NCBI GenBank assembly: GCA_012729015.1 | Contig: JAAYDY010000120.1 | Span: 1-64,000, forward strand | DNA: 64,000 bases | Source: Phycisphaerae bacterium | GTDB lineage: Bacteria; Planctomycetota; Phycisphaerae; FEN-1346; JAACEH01 | Reading direction: 5' to 3' | Shown here: piece by piece, positions 1 through 8,339 of the stretch | Position numbering within the stretch: position 1 is the first letter of the stretch | How the letters are laid out: every line of letters starts with the position of its first letter | Translations under genes and position numbers: made by a program | Notes under the pieces: model-generated | Databases searched by the model: none | Seen by the model: only the letters and a program-made list of their open reading frames with translations | Told to the model about the DNA's origin: nothing

Positions 1-125
1 CAGGCAAGGTGTCGTCGGCGAAGCGGCCGGCGGAGTCGAAGAAGTCGTCGGACGGTCACAAGGGGTCGGCCGAGCAGGCGATCCCGCTGGAAGAGTCGGA
101 GGAAGCCGTGTTGTCGCAGTTCTGA
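1..125 (+). CDS. C-terminal tail of a methyl-accepting chemotaxis protein (partial)
   Basis: The frame starting at base 3 is open from the window edge to a TGA at 123-125 and encodes a Lys/Ser-rich linker ending in AIPLEESEEAVLSQF. The chemoreceptor that starts at 577 ends in a closely similar tail (AIPLDKADESVLAGF) after a similar basic linker, so this fragment is read as the end of a tandem paralogue. The signalling and sensor domains lie outside the window. The identification rests only on this tail similarity and position. Confidence 0.7.
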   Translation, partial: GKVSSAKRPAESKKSSDGHKGSAEQAIPLEESEEAVLSQF

Positions 126-576
126 TGCCTGTGACCCGCGAGGGGGTCCGGTCGCCCTGGCGGGAGATGTCGTGTGCTTCAGTGTGCCAGGGGCCTCCTG
201 GTCGGCGACAGCCGGCCGGGAGGCTCTGCTTGTGACGGCCTTTCCCCTGACAGGTCGTGCCATCGCTGCATCACAAATCCTCATGAAATCCTGAACGCCC
301 AGTCGTGCATTTTGCGTGCGTTCTGAAAAGCATTTCAGCACTGAAAACGTGGTTTCCGGGCTCCGGCGTCGGGATCAGCCCCACATGGCTGAGGGATTCA
401 CCTTATGGCCCCCGTATGGCACTTGATGCGATGAAGCACACGTGGCGTGGAGATGCCATGGATAGCTCGACGTGTCTATGGAATGGGGACGATGTGGGCG
501 GATTCCGGAGACATCACAGCCGAGCCCGCAGGCTTGATGCGGGCACTGTCCAACGGGGATGCAGGGGGTAACAACC
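126..576. other. Intergenic region between two chemoreceptor genes
   Basis: 451 bases without a convincing gene. It holds the hairpin at 193-224 and an AT-rich inverted repeat at 333-346 (TTTCAG, CA, CTGAAA) with a further CTGAAA at 323-328, which could be an operator. I could not find a convincing sigma70, sigma54 or sigma28 promoter for the gene at 577. Confidence 0.5.
193..224 (+). terminator. Hairpin after the partial chemoreceptor
   Basis: A 14-bp inverted repeat (193-206 with 211-224, loop GACA, two G-U pairs if transcribed) follows the first chemoreceptor by about 70 bases. There is no clean T-run after it, so it is a weak intrinsic-terminator candidate. Confidence 0.4.
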
Positions 577-2772
577 ATGATCAGTCGTCTTGGGATTCGG
601 GGGAAGCTGCTGTTGGCCGGTGTCGTCCTGACGCTGGCGCCGCTGGCGACCGTGGCGGTGGTCGTCTACCGGCAGAACGGGAAGATGACGAACGCGGCAT
701 CGGTCAGGACTCTTGAAATGGCGGAAAAGGGTCTGGACGACATCGGCCGCGGCGTGTATGGCATGTGCCTGGCCCAGCAGCAACTGCTGGAGCAGAACGT
801 GGCATCCACGTTGAACGTGGCCCGGTCGCAGATGCACCAGGCCGGCGACGTGCGGTTCTCCGACGAGGCGGTGTCGTGGACGGTGGTGAACCAGTGCAAC
901 AAGGCGTCGCGCGACGTGAGCCTGCCGAAGATGCTGGTGGGCGACACGTGGCTGGGACAGAACCGGGACGCGGGCGTGGAGTCGCCCGTGGTGGACGCGA
1001 CGGCCCGGCTGGTTGGCGGCACGTGCACGATTTTCCAGCGCATGAACGACAGCGGCGACATGCTCCGGGTCTGTACGAACGTCCAGGGCTCCGACAAGGC
1101 GCGCGCCATCGGCACTTACATTCCGGCGTCGCAGCCCGACGGGACGCCGAACCCGGTGCTGGCGAAGGTGCTCCGCGGCGAGGCGTTCACCGGGCGTGCG
1201 TTCGTGGTGGACCAGTGGTACATCACGGCCTACGAGCCGATCCTCAACGACGAGAAGAAGGTCGTGGGCATGCTCTATGTGGGTGTGAAGCAGGAAAGCG
1301 CCTCGCACCTGCGTCGGCAGGTGATGAACCTCAAGGTCGGCGAGACCGGTTATGTCTACGTACTCGACAGCCAGGGCACCTACGTCATCAGCAAGGACGG
1401 CAAGCGCGACGGCGAGGTGATCTGGGATGCCAAGGATGCCGACGGGAAGTACTTCATCCGCGAAGTCTGCCGGGAAGGCGTGAAGCTGGACTCGGACAAG
1501 GGCGAGATCGCCACCGTGCGGTACGCCTGGAAGAATCCGGAGGACCCGGTGGCCCGCACGAAAATCGTTCGCGTCCTGTACTTCAAGCCGTGGGACTGGG
1601 TGATCGGCGTCGGCTCTTACGAGGACGAGTTCCGCCAGGCGGAGCGCGAGGTGAGCGAGATCGGCCACGCGGGCAACATCCTGCTTGGCGCCATTACGCT
1701 GGCGGCTGTAGGTCTCTCGTGTGTTCTGTGGGCCATTGTGGCGGGGCGGCTTGCCGGCCGCATCAACCGGATCGTGGCGACGTTGACCTCGGGCGCCGAA
1801 CAGACGGCGGCGGCAGCCGGCCAGGTGTCGGCGTCGAGCCAGTCGTTGGCCGAGGGATCCAGTGAGCAGGCGGCAAGCCTGGAGGAGACCTCGTCGAGCA
1901 TCGAAGAGATGAGCTCGATGACCAAACAGAACGCCGGGAATGCCAAGGAGGCCAGTGCGCTGTCGACCCAGACGCTGGAGGCCAGCGAGCGCGGGACGGA
2001 GGCCGTGCAGCGGATGAGTGAGGCGATCGGCAAGATCAAGACCAGCTCGGACGAGACAGCCCGGATCATCAAGGTGATCGACGAGATTGCGTTCCAGACG
2101 AACCTGCTGGCGCTGAACGCCGCGGTGGAGGCGGCCCGGGCCGGCGAGGCGGGCAAGGGCTTCGCGGTGGTGGCCGAGGAGGTTCGGAACCTGGCCCAGC
2201 GGAGTGCCGAGGCGGCCAAGAACACGCAGCAACTGATTGACGAGAGCCAGAAGAACGCCGCCGACGGCGTCAAGGTGACTGAGGATGTAACGAGTGTCCT
2301 GTGTGAGATCGCCGGCGGTGCGCAGAAGGTCGCCGATCTGTTGGGCGAAGTGGCCGCCGCCAGTGACGAGCAGGCCCGTGGCATCGGCGAGATCAACGCG
2401 GCGGTGGGCCAGATGGATCAGGTGACGCAGCAAGTGGCGGCGAACGCCGAAGAGTCGGCGGCGGCCAGCGAGGAACTGTCGGCCCAGGCCGAGCAACTCA
2501 ACCAGATTGTCGGCGAACTGGCCGAGATCGTCGGCGGGGCCGGTGCCGGACGCCACGAGACGTTCTCGCGTGGTCCCGTGGCGGCGAGCGGTCGTGGCCC
2601 CGTCGTCGCGGATCGTGCGTCGAAGCCGCGCGCCGCTGCGAAGGCGACCGAGCGGGCGGGCGTGCGGTCCTCGTCCAAGAGCGATGCGGCCAGAGCGAAG
2701 GCGGTCCGGGCGAAGGCTGAGGAAGCTATTCCGCTGGACAAAGCCGACGAATCGGTCCTGGCCGGGTTCTGA
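577..2772 (+). CDS. Methyl-accepting chemotaxis protein with periplasmic double Cache domain
   Basis: Transmembrane chemoreceptor that would signal to CheA/CheW. The start at 577 is preferred over an in-frame ATG at 559 because AGGGGG lies 8 bases upstream of it; this gives 731 residues. Visible order: a transmembrane helix at about residues 7-27; a long periplasmic part resembling the Cache3-Cache2 fusion (segments such as CTIFQRMN, IGTYIPAS, WYITAYEPI); a second membrane helix near 365-390; a short HAMP-like stretch; then a coiled-coil signalling domain with the conserved hairpin tip EIAFQTNLLALNAAVEAARA near residue 503. The C-terminal 80 residues are an Ala/Lys-rich linker ending in AIPLDKADESVLAGF, shared with the gene upstream. 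The ligand is unknown. A long open frame on the opposite strand (514-2808) is a GC-rich shadow. Confidence 0.95.
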   Translation: MISRLGIRGKLLLAGVVLTLAPLATVAVVVYRQNGKMTNAASVRTLEMAEKGLDDIGRGVYGMCLAQQQLLEQNVASTLNVARSQMHQAGDVRFSDEAVSWTVVNQCNKASRDVSLPKMLVGDTWLGQNRDAGVESPVVDATARLVGGTCTIFQRMNDSGDMLRVCTNVQGSDKARAIGTYIPASQPDGTPNPVLAKVLRGEAFTGRAFVVDQWYITAYEPILNDEKKVVGMLYVGVKQESASHLRRQVMNLKVGETGYVYVLDSQGTYVISKDGKRDGEVIWDAKDADGKYFIREVCREGVKLDSDKGEIATVRYAWKNPEDPVARTKIVRVLYFKPWDWVIGVGSYEDEFRQAEREVSEIGHAGNILLGAITLAAVGLSCVLWAIVAGRLAGRINRIVATLTSGAEQTAAAAGQVSASSQSLAEGSSEQAASLEETSSSIEEMSSMTKQNAGNAKEASALSTQTLEASERGTEAVQRMSEAIGKIKTSSDETARIIKVIDEIAFQTNLLALNAAVEAARAGEAGKGFAVVAEEVRNLAQRSAEAAKNTQQLIDESQKNAADGVKVTEDVTSVLCEIAGGAQKVADLLGEVAAASDEQARGIGEINAAVGQMDQVTQQVAANAEESAAASEELSAQAEQLNQIVGELAEIVGGAGAGRHETFSRGPVAASGRGPVVADRASKPRAAAKATERAGVRSSSKSDAARAKAVRAKAEEAIPLDKADESVLAGF

Positions 2773-2807
2773 GTCCGGCGAGTCGCAACAGTCTGAATCC
2801 AGGATCA

Positions 2808-2839
2808 AAGTCCCCCGGCACGGGCGTGTCGGGGGACTT
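2808..2839. terminator. Bidirectional terminator between convergent chemoreceptor and paaK
   Basis: A 13-bp stem (2808-2820 with 2827-2839, one wobble) around a 6-base loop sits 35 bases after the chemoreceptor stop and 35 bases before the end of the convergent ligase gene. Short A and T runs flank it, so it may serve both strands. Confidence 0.6.
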
Positions 2840-2874
2840 CTGTTGGCAGAGGGCTCGCCCGCGGCGGCCGCGGA

Positions 2875-4203
2875 TCAGATCAGGCCCTTGTCGCGGCGGT
2901 GGTCGATCACGCGGCGGGCCTTGCCGGCGGAACGCTCGAGCGTCTGCGGGTCCACGAGGTTCACGTTGACGCGGATGCCCGCGACGGCGTGAATGGCCTT
3001 GGCGATGCGGTCGTGCAGGGCCTGAATCTGGCTCATCCTGTCGGAGAAGAACTGCGGCCGCATCTCGACGTGGACCGTGACCTCGTCGAGGTGCCCCGGC
3101 CGATCCACTTCGATCAGGTAGTGCGGCGCCGTGCCGTCCACGCGGAGCAGGGCCTCCTCGATCTGCGACGGGAAGACGTTCGCGCCGCGGACGATGAGCA
3201 GGTCGTCCGTGCGACCGACGACGCGGCTCATACGCACGCCCGTGCGTCCGCACGGGCACGGTGACCGGTCCAGCGAGGCGATGTCGCGCGTGCGGTACCG
3301 GATCACCGGCATCGCCTGCTTGGTCAGCGCCGTGATGACCAGCTCGCCCTGCGTGCCGTCGGGCACGGGTTCGAGCGTCGCGGGATCGAGGCACTCGACC
3401 AGAAAATGGTCCTCCTGGAAATGCATGCCGCTCCGGGCGGCGCACTCGCCGCTGACGCCCGGGCCGATCACTTCGCTGAGGCCGTAGTTGTTGAACGCCA
3501 GCAGCCCCAACTCGCTCTCGATCTCGCGACGCATGTCCTCGGTCCAGGGCTCGCCGCCGAAGTGGGCGACCTTCAGGTTGAGCGTCCGCGGATCCTCGCC
3601 CTCGCCGCGCATCACCTCGGCGATGTTCAGGGCGTAGCTCGGCGTGCAGACCAGGGCGTCGGCCTGGAGATCTTTCAGGAGCATGATCTGCCGCGGCGTG
3701 TTGCCGGCGGAGGCGGGCAGCACGGCCGCCCCGACGCGCTCGACGCCGTAGTGCAGCCCGAAACCGCCCGTGAACAGGCCGTAGCCGAACGCGATGTGGA
3801 CGAGGTGCCCCGGTTGCAGGCCACCGGCCACGAGGAACCGCGCGCACAGGTCGGCCCACAGGCGCAGGTCGTCGGCCGTGTAGGCGACGAACGTCGGTTT
3901 GCCGGTGGTGCCGCTGGACCCATGAATGCGGGCCAGCTTGTCGCGCCCGACGGCGAGCAACCCCAGCGGATAGTGTTCCCGCATGTCGTTCTTCGTCGTC
4001 ATCGGCAGCCGCCGCACGTCGTCCAGGCTCCGCATCGACTCGGGCGTGATGCCGGTGCGGGCAAACGCCTCGCGATAGAAGGGCACCTGCGACGCGCGCC
4101 GCACGGCCTCGCGCAGCCGCTCCAGTTGCAGCGCCTCCAGGCGATCCCGCGGCAGCGTCTCCTCGGGGCTCCAGATTCGATTCTCGATCACAAAGTCGCT
4201 CAT
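2875..4203 (-). CDS. paaK: Phenylacetate-CoA ligase family protein (first copy)
   Basis: Predicted ATP-dependent aryl-acid:CoA ligase (adenylate-forming family), 442 residues, normal for PaaK. The AMP-binding loop is seen as SSGTTGKP at about residues 96-103, followed by AYTADDLRLWA, the core YGLSEVIGPG and YRTRDIASLD, and a C-terminal ACS-like lid. It is the last gene of the iorA-iorB-paaK-ACT-paaK run, so its likely role is to interconvert arylacetyl-CoA and free arylacetate. The enzyme could run in the ATP-forming direction, as proposed for amino-acid fermenters; that is inference. The start at 4203 was chosen because it aligns with the family N-terminus and lies 7 bases after the ACT-protein stop. 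A longer in-frame start at 4287 would overlap that gene. Confidence 0.92.
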   Translation of the reverse strand: MSDFVIENRIWSPEETLPRDRLEALQLERLREAVRRASQVPFYREAFARTGITPESMRSLDDVRRLPMTTKNDMREHYPLGLLAVGRDKLARIHGSSGTTGKPTFVAYTADDLRLWADLCARFLVAGGLQPGHLVHIAFGYGLFTGGFGLHYGVERVGAAVLPASAGNTPRQIMLLKDLQADALVCTPSYALNIAEVMRGEGEDPRTLNLKVAHFGGEPWTEDMRREIESELGLLAFNNYGLSEVIGPGVSGECAARSGMHFQEDHFLVECLDPATLEPVPDGTQGELVITALTKQAMPVIRYRTRDIASLDRSPCPCGRTGVRMSRVVGRTDDLLIVRGANVFPSQIEEALLRVDGTAPHYLIEVDRPGHLDEVTVHVEMRPQFFSDRMSQIQALHDRIAKAIHAVAGIRVNVNLVDPQTLERSAGKARRVIDHRRDKGLI

Positions 4204-4210
4204 GGCCACG

Positions 4211-4648
4211 TCAGTCCGTCCGCTTGTACAGCTCCACACCGTCGACCACGTCGATCCCGGCGGTCTGGAGCCGGTGAATGGCCGCATCAGGATCCTCGAA
4301 CCGGAACACGAGGACTGCCTTGTCGCCGCTGCGAATCGTGAAGGCGTACATGTACTCGAGGTTCATGCCGGCCTTCTCGATGGCCTCGAGGATCGTCGCC
4401 AGGCCGCCCGGCCGGTCGGGCACCTCGACCGCCACGACGTCCGTCACGTTGACCACGCACCCGGCCGCCTTCAGCGCGTCGAGGCCCTCCTGCCACTGCC
4501 TGACGATGACGCGGAGGATGCCGAATTGCTGCGTGTCGGCCAGCGAGAGCGTGACGATGTTGATCCCGGCGTCGGCCAGGACCCGGCACGGATGGCTCAG
4601 TTGGCCCGGCTTGTTCTCCAGGAACACCGACAGTTGCTTGATCTTCAT
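4211..4648 (-). CDS. Tandem ACT-domain protein of the paaK/ior cluster
   Basis: 145-residue cytosolic protein made of two ACT domains (about 1-70 and 71-140). The first begins KIKQLSVFLENKPGQLSHP and the second VVAVEVPDRPGGLATILEAI, both typical of ACT folds that bind amino acids. Stand-alone double-ACT proteins of this kind are commonly found beside phenylacetate-CoA ligases and indolepyruvate oxidoreductases. A regulatory or sensing role toward aromatic amino acids or aryl acids is likely but unproven. It sits between two paaK copies, 27 bases after one and 7 before the other, so it is almost certainly co-transcribed. Confidence 0.88.
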   Translation of the reverse strand: MKIKQLSVFLENKPGQLSHPCRVLADAGINIVTLSLADTQQFGILRVIVRQWQEGLDALKAAGCVVNVTDVVAVEVPDRPGGLATILEAIEKAGMNLEYMYAFTIRSGDKAVLVFRFEDPDAAIHRLQTAGIDVVDGVELYKRTD

Positions 4649-4675
4649 CGCCTGTCCTTTCCTTTGAACGGGGGG

Positions 4676-6007
4676 CTACAGGTTGCGGCGGTCGATGACG
4701 CGCTTGGCCTTACCCTGGCTGCGGTCGATGGTGTGCGGCTCGACGAGGCGGACGTTCACGCGGATCCCCAGTGTCCGCTCCACGGCGTCGCCCAGCTTCT
4801 TCTGGAGCGCCTCCAGGCTGCCGATCCGGTCGGTGAACACCTCGGGGGTCATCTCCACCTGGACCTCCATCTGGTCCAGCCCCTCGTGGCGCGTCAGGAC
4901 GATCTGGTAATGCGGCACCGTGCCCTCGACCCGAAGCAGCGCCGACTCGACCTGCGACGGGAAGACGTTGACGCCGCGGATGATGAACATGTCGTCGCTG
5001 CGGCGGCTGATGCGCTGGATGCGGCGGATCGTCCGGCCGCACGGGCAACGCTCGCTCACAAGCGACGTGATGTCGCGCGTCCGGTAGCGGATCATCGGCA
5101 TGGCCCGTTTGCTCAGGGTCGTCAGCACCAGTTCGCCCTCGGCGCCGTCCGGCAGCACCTCGCACGTGGTCGGGTCGATGATCTCGGGGTAGAAGTGGTC
5201 CTCGAAAATGTGCAGGCCCGACTGGGCGACGCACTCGGACGCCACGCCCGGGCCGATGATCTCCGACAGCCCGTAGATGTCGTAGGCCTTGAGGTTCGAC
5301 GACGACTCGATGTGCCGCCGCATGGCGTCGGTCCACGGCTCGGCGCCCAGCACGGCCGTTCGCAGCGGCAGGTCGCGGAAGTCGGTTCCGGCCTCGCGGC
5401 CGCTCTCGATCAGGTGCACCAGGTAGCTCGGCGTGCAGCAGATGGCCGTGACGCCGAAGTCCTTCATGACCATGAGCTGCCGTTCGGTGTTGCCGCCGGA
5501 GATCGGAATGACGGTCGCGCCGAGGGCCTCGGCACCGTAATGGGCGCCCAGGCCGCCCGTGAACAGGCCATAGCCGTAGGCGTTCTGGATGATGTCGCCG
5601 CGCCCCAGGCCGCACGCGGCGAACGTCCGGGCCATCACATTCGCCCAGACCTCGATGTCTTCCTGCGTGTAGGCGACGACGATCGGCTTGCCCGTGGTGC
5701 CGCTGGAGGCGTGCAGGCGAACCACCTCGCTCATGTCGCTGGCGAACAGGCCGAACGGGTACGTGTCGCGAAGGTCGGTCTTGACCGTCAGCGGCAGCCG
5801 TCCCAGGTCGTCCAGGGTGCGAACGTCGTCGGGCGTGAGGCCGCGCTCGTTCATCCGCGACCGGAACAGCTCGACGCGGTCATAGGCCCTGCGGACGGTC
5901 GCCCGGAGCCGTTGGAGCTGCAACTGACGCAACGGGTCCGGCGCCAGGTAGTCGGCTGCGCTGGCCGGGTTGAAACTGCCTCCCTGATCGTTCCACATGC
6001 TCTTCAT
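4676..6007 (-). CDS. paaK: Phenylacetate-CoA ligase family protein (second copy)
   Basis: Second adenylate-forming ligase of the cluster, 443 residues. It shows SSGTTGKP, YGYGLFTGGLGAHYGAE, YGLSEIIGPG and YRTRDITSLV, plus the conserved RGVNVFPSQVE stretch seen also in the first copy (RGANVFPSQIE). The start at 6007 has GAGGA 7 bases upstream; earlier in-frame ATGs at 6049 and 6055 lack a good ribosome site. The two copies are similar across their length but clearly diverged, which fits different aryl or branched substrates rather than a recent duplication. It lies directly downstream of iorB, whose aryl-CoA product is the expected partner metabolite. Confidence 0.92.
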   Translation of the reverse strand: MKSMWNDQGGSFNPASAADYLAPDPLRQLQLQRLRATVRRAYDRVELFRSRMNERGLTPDDVRTLDDLGRLPLTVKTDLRDTYPFGLFASDMSEVVRLHASSGTTGKPIVVAYTQEDIEVWANVMARTFAACGLGRGDIIQNAYGYGLFTGGLGAHYGAEALGATVIPISGGNTERQLMVMKDFGVTAICCTPSYLVHLIESGREAGTDFRDLPLRTAVLGAEPWTDAMRRHIESSSNLKAYDIYGLSEIIGPGVASECVAQSGLHIFEDHFYPEIIDPTTCEVLPDGAEGELVLTTLSKRAMPMIRYRTRDITSLVSERCPCGRTIRRIQRISRRSDDMFIIRGVNVFPSQVESALLRVEGTVPHYQIVLTRHEGLDQMEVQVEMTPEVFTDRIGSLEALQKKLGDAVERTLGIRVNVRLVEPHTIDRSQGKAKRVIDRRNL

Positions 6008-6062
6008 GGCATCCTCGTGTCCACCGTGGGCTGTGCGGCCCGGGTGCATCGGCAATAGCCCC

Positions 6063-6548
6063 TCATTTCGCCCGCGCCGCCCGGCGCCCGGCCGCGAAGG
6101 CCTCCAGATTCGTCTCGTGCAGTTTCTCGGCGAGGTTCGCCCGGATGGCGTCGTGCCAGGCCGTTACGGCCAGATCCAGACGCACGCTCAGCACGCCCAG
6201 CAGGGCGACGTTCAGGCTGCGGCGGTTCGGCAGCGACGACGCGCCCAGCGACTGCGGGCCGATCAGCACCCCGCCCGGGCGAAGGTGCCGCCGCGCCGAT
6301 TCAGTCTCCTCCTCCGCCAGCACCACCAGGAAGTCGGCCGATCCGTCCGGCACCATCGGGCTGAGCACCTGTGGTCCGAACCGCACGTCCGAGGTCACCG
6401 ATCCGCCGCGCTGGCTCATGCCGTGAATCTCGCTCTTCTTCACGTCGTACCCGCACGCGAACGCCGCATCGGCCAGAATGTCCGACGCCTTCAGCACGCC
6501 CTGGCCGCCCAGTCCGGCGATGACGACGTTGGTCACGTTCTCACTCAT
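6063..6548 (-). CDS. iorB: Indolepyruvate:ferredoxin oxidoreductase, beta subunit
   Basis: Small subunit of the thiamine-diphosphate enzyme that oxidatively decarboxylates aryl pyruvates to aryl-acetyl-CoA. The 161 residues form a pyruvate:ferredoxin oxidoreductase gamma-type domain: IAGLGGQGVLKASDILA at the N-terminus and the conserved SEIHGMSQRGGSVTSDVRFG near residues 39-58. It is a little shorter than typical IorB proteins. Its start overlaps the stop of iorA by 8 bases, indicating translational coupling and a 1:1 complex. Confidence 0.93.
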   Translation of the reverse strand: MSENVTNVVIAGLGGQGVLKASDILADAAFACGYDVKKSEIHGMSQRGGSVTSDVRFGPQVLSPMVPDGSADFLVVLAEEETESARRHLRPGGVLIGPQSLGASSLPNRRSLNVALLGVLSVRLDLAVTAWHDAIRANLAEKLHETNLEAFAAGRRAARAK

Positions 6549-8145
6549 GGCCGGCCGTCCCTTCCGTCTCCTGGCTGAACTGCCGAATCTGTCGCGCCGC
6601 CAGCAGACACGGACGCCGGCAGACGATCACCGACAGCACGCCCGCCGCCAGACGCTCGGCCACCAGCGTCTTGAACGCTTCGAGGTCGGCCGTCGGATCG
6701 GTCACCGTCACGAAATCCGCCCCAGCGGCCCGGGCTACGTCCTCCAGCACCAGGCGGCGCCCGGCGCCGTGATCCAGCCGGCGGCCCGTGCCTGGGTGTT
6801 CCTGCAATCCCGTCATGGCGGTCGTGCCGTTGTCCAGGATCAGCACGACGTGCCCCGAGACCGGCGGATTGTATGCCATCTCGACCAGGCCCGTGATGCC
6901 GCTGTGGACGAACGTGCTGTCGCCGATCACGCTCACGACGCGGCGGGCCTCGGCCTCGGGCAGCGTGTGCCGCAGCCCCAGTCCCACGCCGATGCTCGCG
7001 CCCATGCACACGCACGTGTCCATGGCCTCAAACGGCGGCAGAACCCCCAGCGTGTAGCACCCGATGTCGCCGGCCACGATGCAGTCCAGGTCGTGCAGCG
7101 TCTGGAACACCGTCCGGTGCGGGCACCCCTGGCACAGTTGCGGCGGTTTGCCGGGCGGCGGCGCGGCCTCGGGCGACGTGTCGCCGTCGAGGATGCGGCG
7201 AATGCGGGCCACCGTCAACTCGCCGAAGCGGTACATCGGCGGCTTGCTCTCGACGCGGATGCCCGCGGCGCGGATCGCCTCGGCCAGCACGGGGTCGCCC
7301 TCTTCGAGGACAATCGTGCGCTTGAACTTCGCGACGAATTCGCGAATGGTCTCCATCGGCAGGGGATAGGTCAGGCCCAGCTTCAGGACGTTCGCCGTCG
7401 GCATCGCCTCGCGGGCGTGAACATAGCTGATGCCGGAGGCGATGATGCCGAACTCGACCGGGCCCCAGTCGGTCCGGTTCGGCCCTTCGGCGTTGTTCCA
7501 CGCTTCGATGTCGTCGAGCCTGTCGCGGAGCCGCACATGCGCCCGGCGAGCGTAGCCCGGCACCATGACGCGCGACTTCACGTCGCGGTAGAACGAGGGG
7601 GCCGCCGGCGCCGATACCGGTCCCGGGCGGACCGTCGTCTTGCTGTGGCAGACGCGCGTCGTCACGCGAAGCATGACCACCGTGCGCCACCGCTCGGACA
7701 TCTCCACCGCCAGGGCGGTGTAGTCGTAGGCTTCCTGCGAGTCGCTCGGTTCGAGCATCGGAATGCCCGCGGCCACGGCGTAGCGGCGGTTGTCCTGCTC
7801 GTTCTGGCTCGAAGCCATGCCCGGATCGTCGGCCGAGACGAGCACCAGCGCGCCCGTGACGCCCGTGTAGGCCGCCGTGAACAGCGGGTCGGCCGCCACG
7901 TTCACCCCGACGTGTTTCATGGTCACCAGGGCCCGCGCGCCGGCGAACGCCGCGCCCAGCCCCACTTCCAGGGCCACCTTCTCGTTCGGCGCCCACTGGG
8001 CCCGGCCGCCCAGGCGACTGAAATTCTCCAGAATCTCCGTCGAAGGCGTCCCGGGATACCCTGTCCCCAGCGCCACGCCCAGCCGGCTCGCAGCCAAAGC
8101 GATGGCTTCGTTGCCGCTCAGGAGCAAGCGGTCGGTTTTCTCCAT
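6541..8145 (-). CDS. iorA: Indolepyruvate:ferredoxin oxidoreductase, alpha subunit lacking the ferredoxin domain
   Basis: Catalytic subunit, 534 residues from the ATG at 8145, which has GAGGAG 8 bases upstream. Features seen: N-terminal pyrimidine-binding half (LLSGNEAIALAA, GYPGTPSTEI, MKHVGVNVAADP, SADDPGMASSQNEQDNR), the central CQGCPHRTVF, and the TPP-binding half with GDIGCYTLG near residue 358, then DTCVCMGASIG. Typical IorA proteins carry about 60 more C-terminal residues with two CxxCxxC clusters for [4Fe-4S] centres. Here the protein stops at RRPCLLAARQ plus about 17 residues and runs straight into iorB, with no cysteine cluster. Nothing suggests a frameshift; the electron path must use another protein. 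It is the first gene of the cassette. Confidence 0.9.
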   Translation of the reverse strand: MEKTDRLLLSGNEAIALAASRLGVALGTGYPGTPSTEILENFSRLGGRAQWAPNEKVALEVGLGAAFAGARALVTMKHVGVNVAADPLFTAAYTGVTGALVLVSADDPGMASSQNEQDNRRYAVAAGIPMLEPSDSQEAYDYTALAVEMSERWRTVVMLRVTTRVCHSKTTVRPGPVSAPAAPSFYRDVKSRVMVPGYARRAHVRLRDRLDDIEAWNNAEGPNRTDWGPVEFGIIASGISYVHAREAMPTANVLKLGLTYPLPMETIREFVAKFKRTIVLEEGDPVLAEAIRAAGIRVESKPPMYRFGELTVARIRRILDGDTSPEAAPPPGKPPQLCQGCPHRTVFQTLHDLDCIVAGDIGCYTLGVLPPFEAMDTCVCMGASIGVGLGLRHTLPEAEARRVVSVIGDSTFVHSGITGLVEMAYNPPVSGHVVLILDNGTTAMTGLQEHPGTGRRLDHGAGRRLVLEDVARAAGADFVTVTDPTADLEAFKTLVAERLAAGVLSVIVCRRPCLLAARQIRQFSQETEGTAGHE

Positions 8146-8214
8146 ACTCTGTGAACTCCTCGCGATTCCAATGGCGCGCTGCCGCGCCCCAACGCAAGCC
8201 GCGGCAGGAGTGTC

Positions 8215-8243
8215 GCATTGTACACAGTCGCCCGAATCAAGCC
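8215..8243 (-). promoter_or_regulatory. Predicted sigma70 promoter of the iorA operon
   Basis: On the minus strand: TTGGCT (8238-8243), a 17-bp spacer and TACAAT (8215-8220), about 70 bases before the iorA start. It points away from the plus-strand promoter at 8305-8333. Confidence 0.6.
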
Positions 8244-8304
8244 AAGCCGAGATCCCCCCAGCCCCGGAGTTCTGCGGGGTTCGCACCCAAAACCCGTGAG
8301 GAAT

Positions 8305-8333
8305 TTGACTCCGGCGGTGTCTTGTGGTATATT
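8305..8333 (+). promoter_or_regulatory. Strong sigma70-type promoter
   Basis: TTGACT (8305-8310), exactly 17 bp, TATATT (8328-8333). Transcription would begin near 8340, about 270 bases before the PEP-CTERM start codon and only about 25 bases before a terminator hairpin. Confidence 0.7.
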
Positions 8334-8339
8334 AACATA

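Noticed and set aside
514..2808. 764-codon open frame on the minus strand opposite the chemoreceptor
   Set aside because: Arg/His/Leu-rich composition with no recognisable motif, fully antisense to a convincing chemoreceptor. A GC-rich codon shadow. Many similar long antisense frames (for example 4202-6058, 36991-39024 antisense, 45282-48398) were rejected for the same reason.
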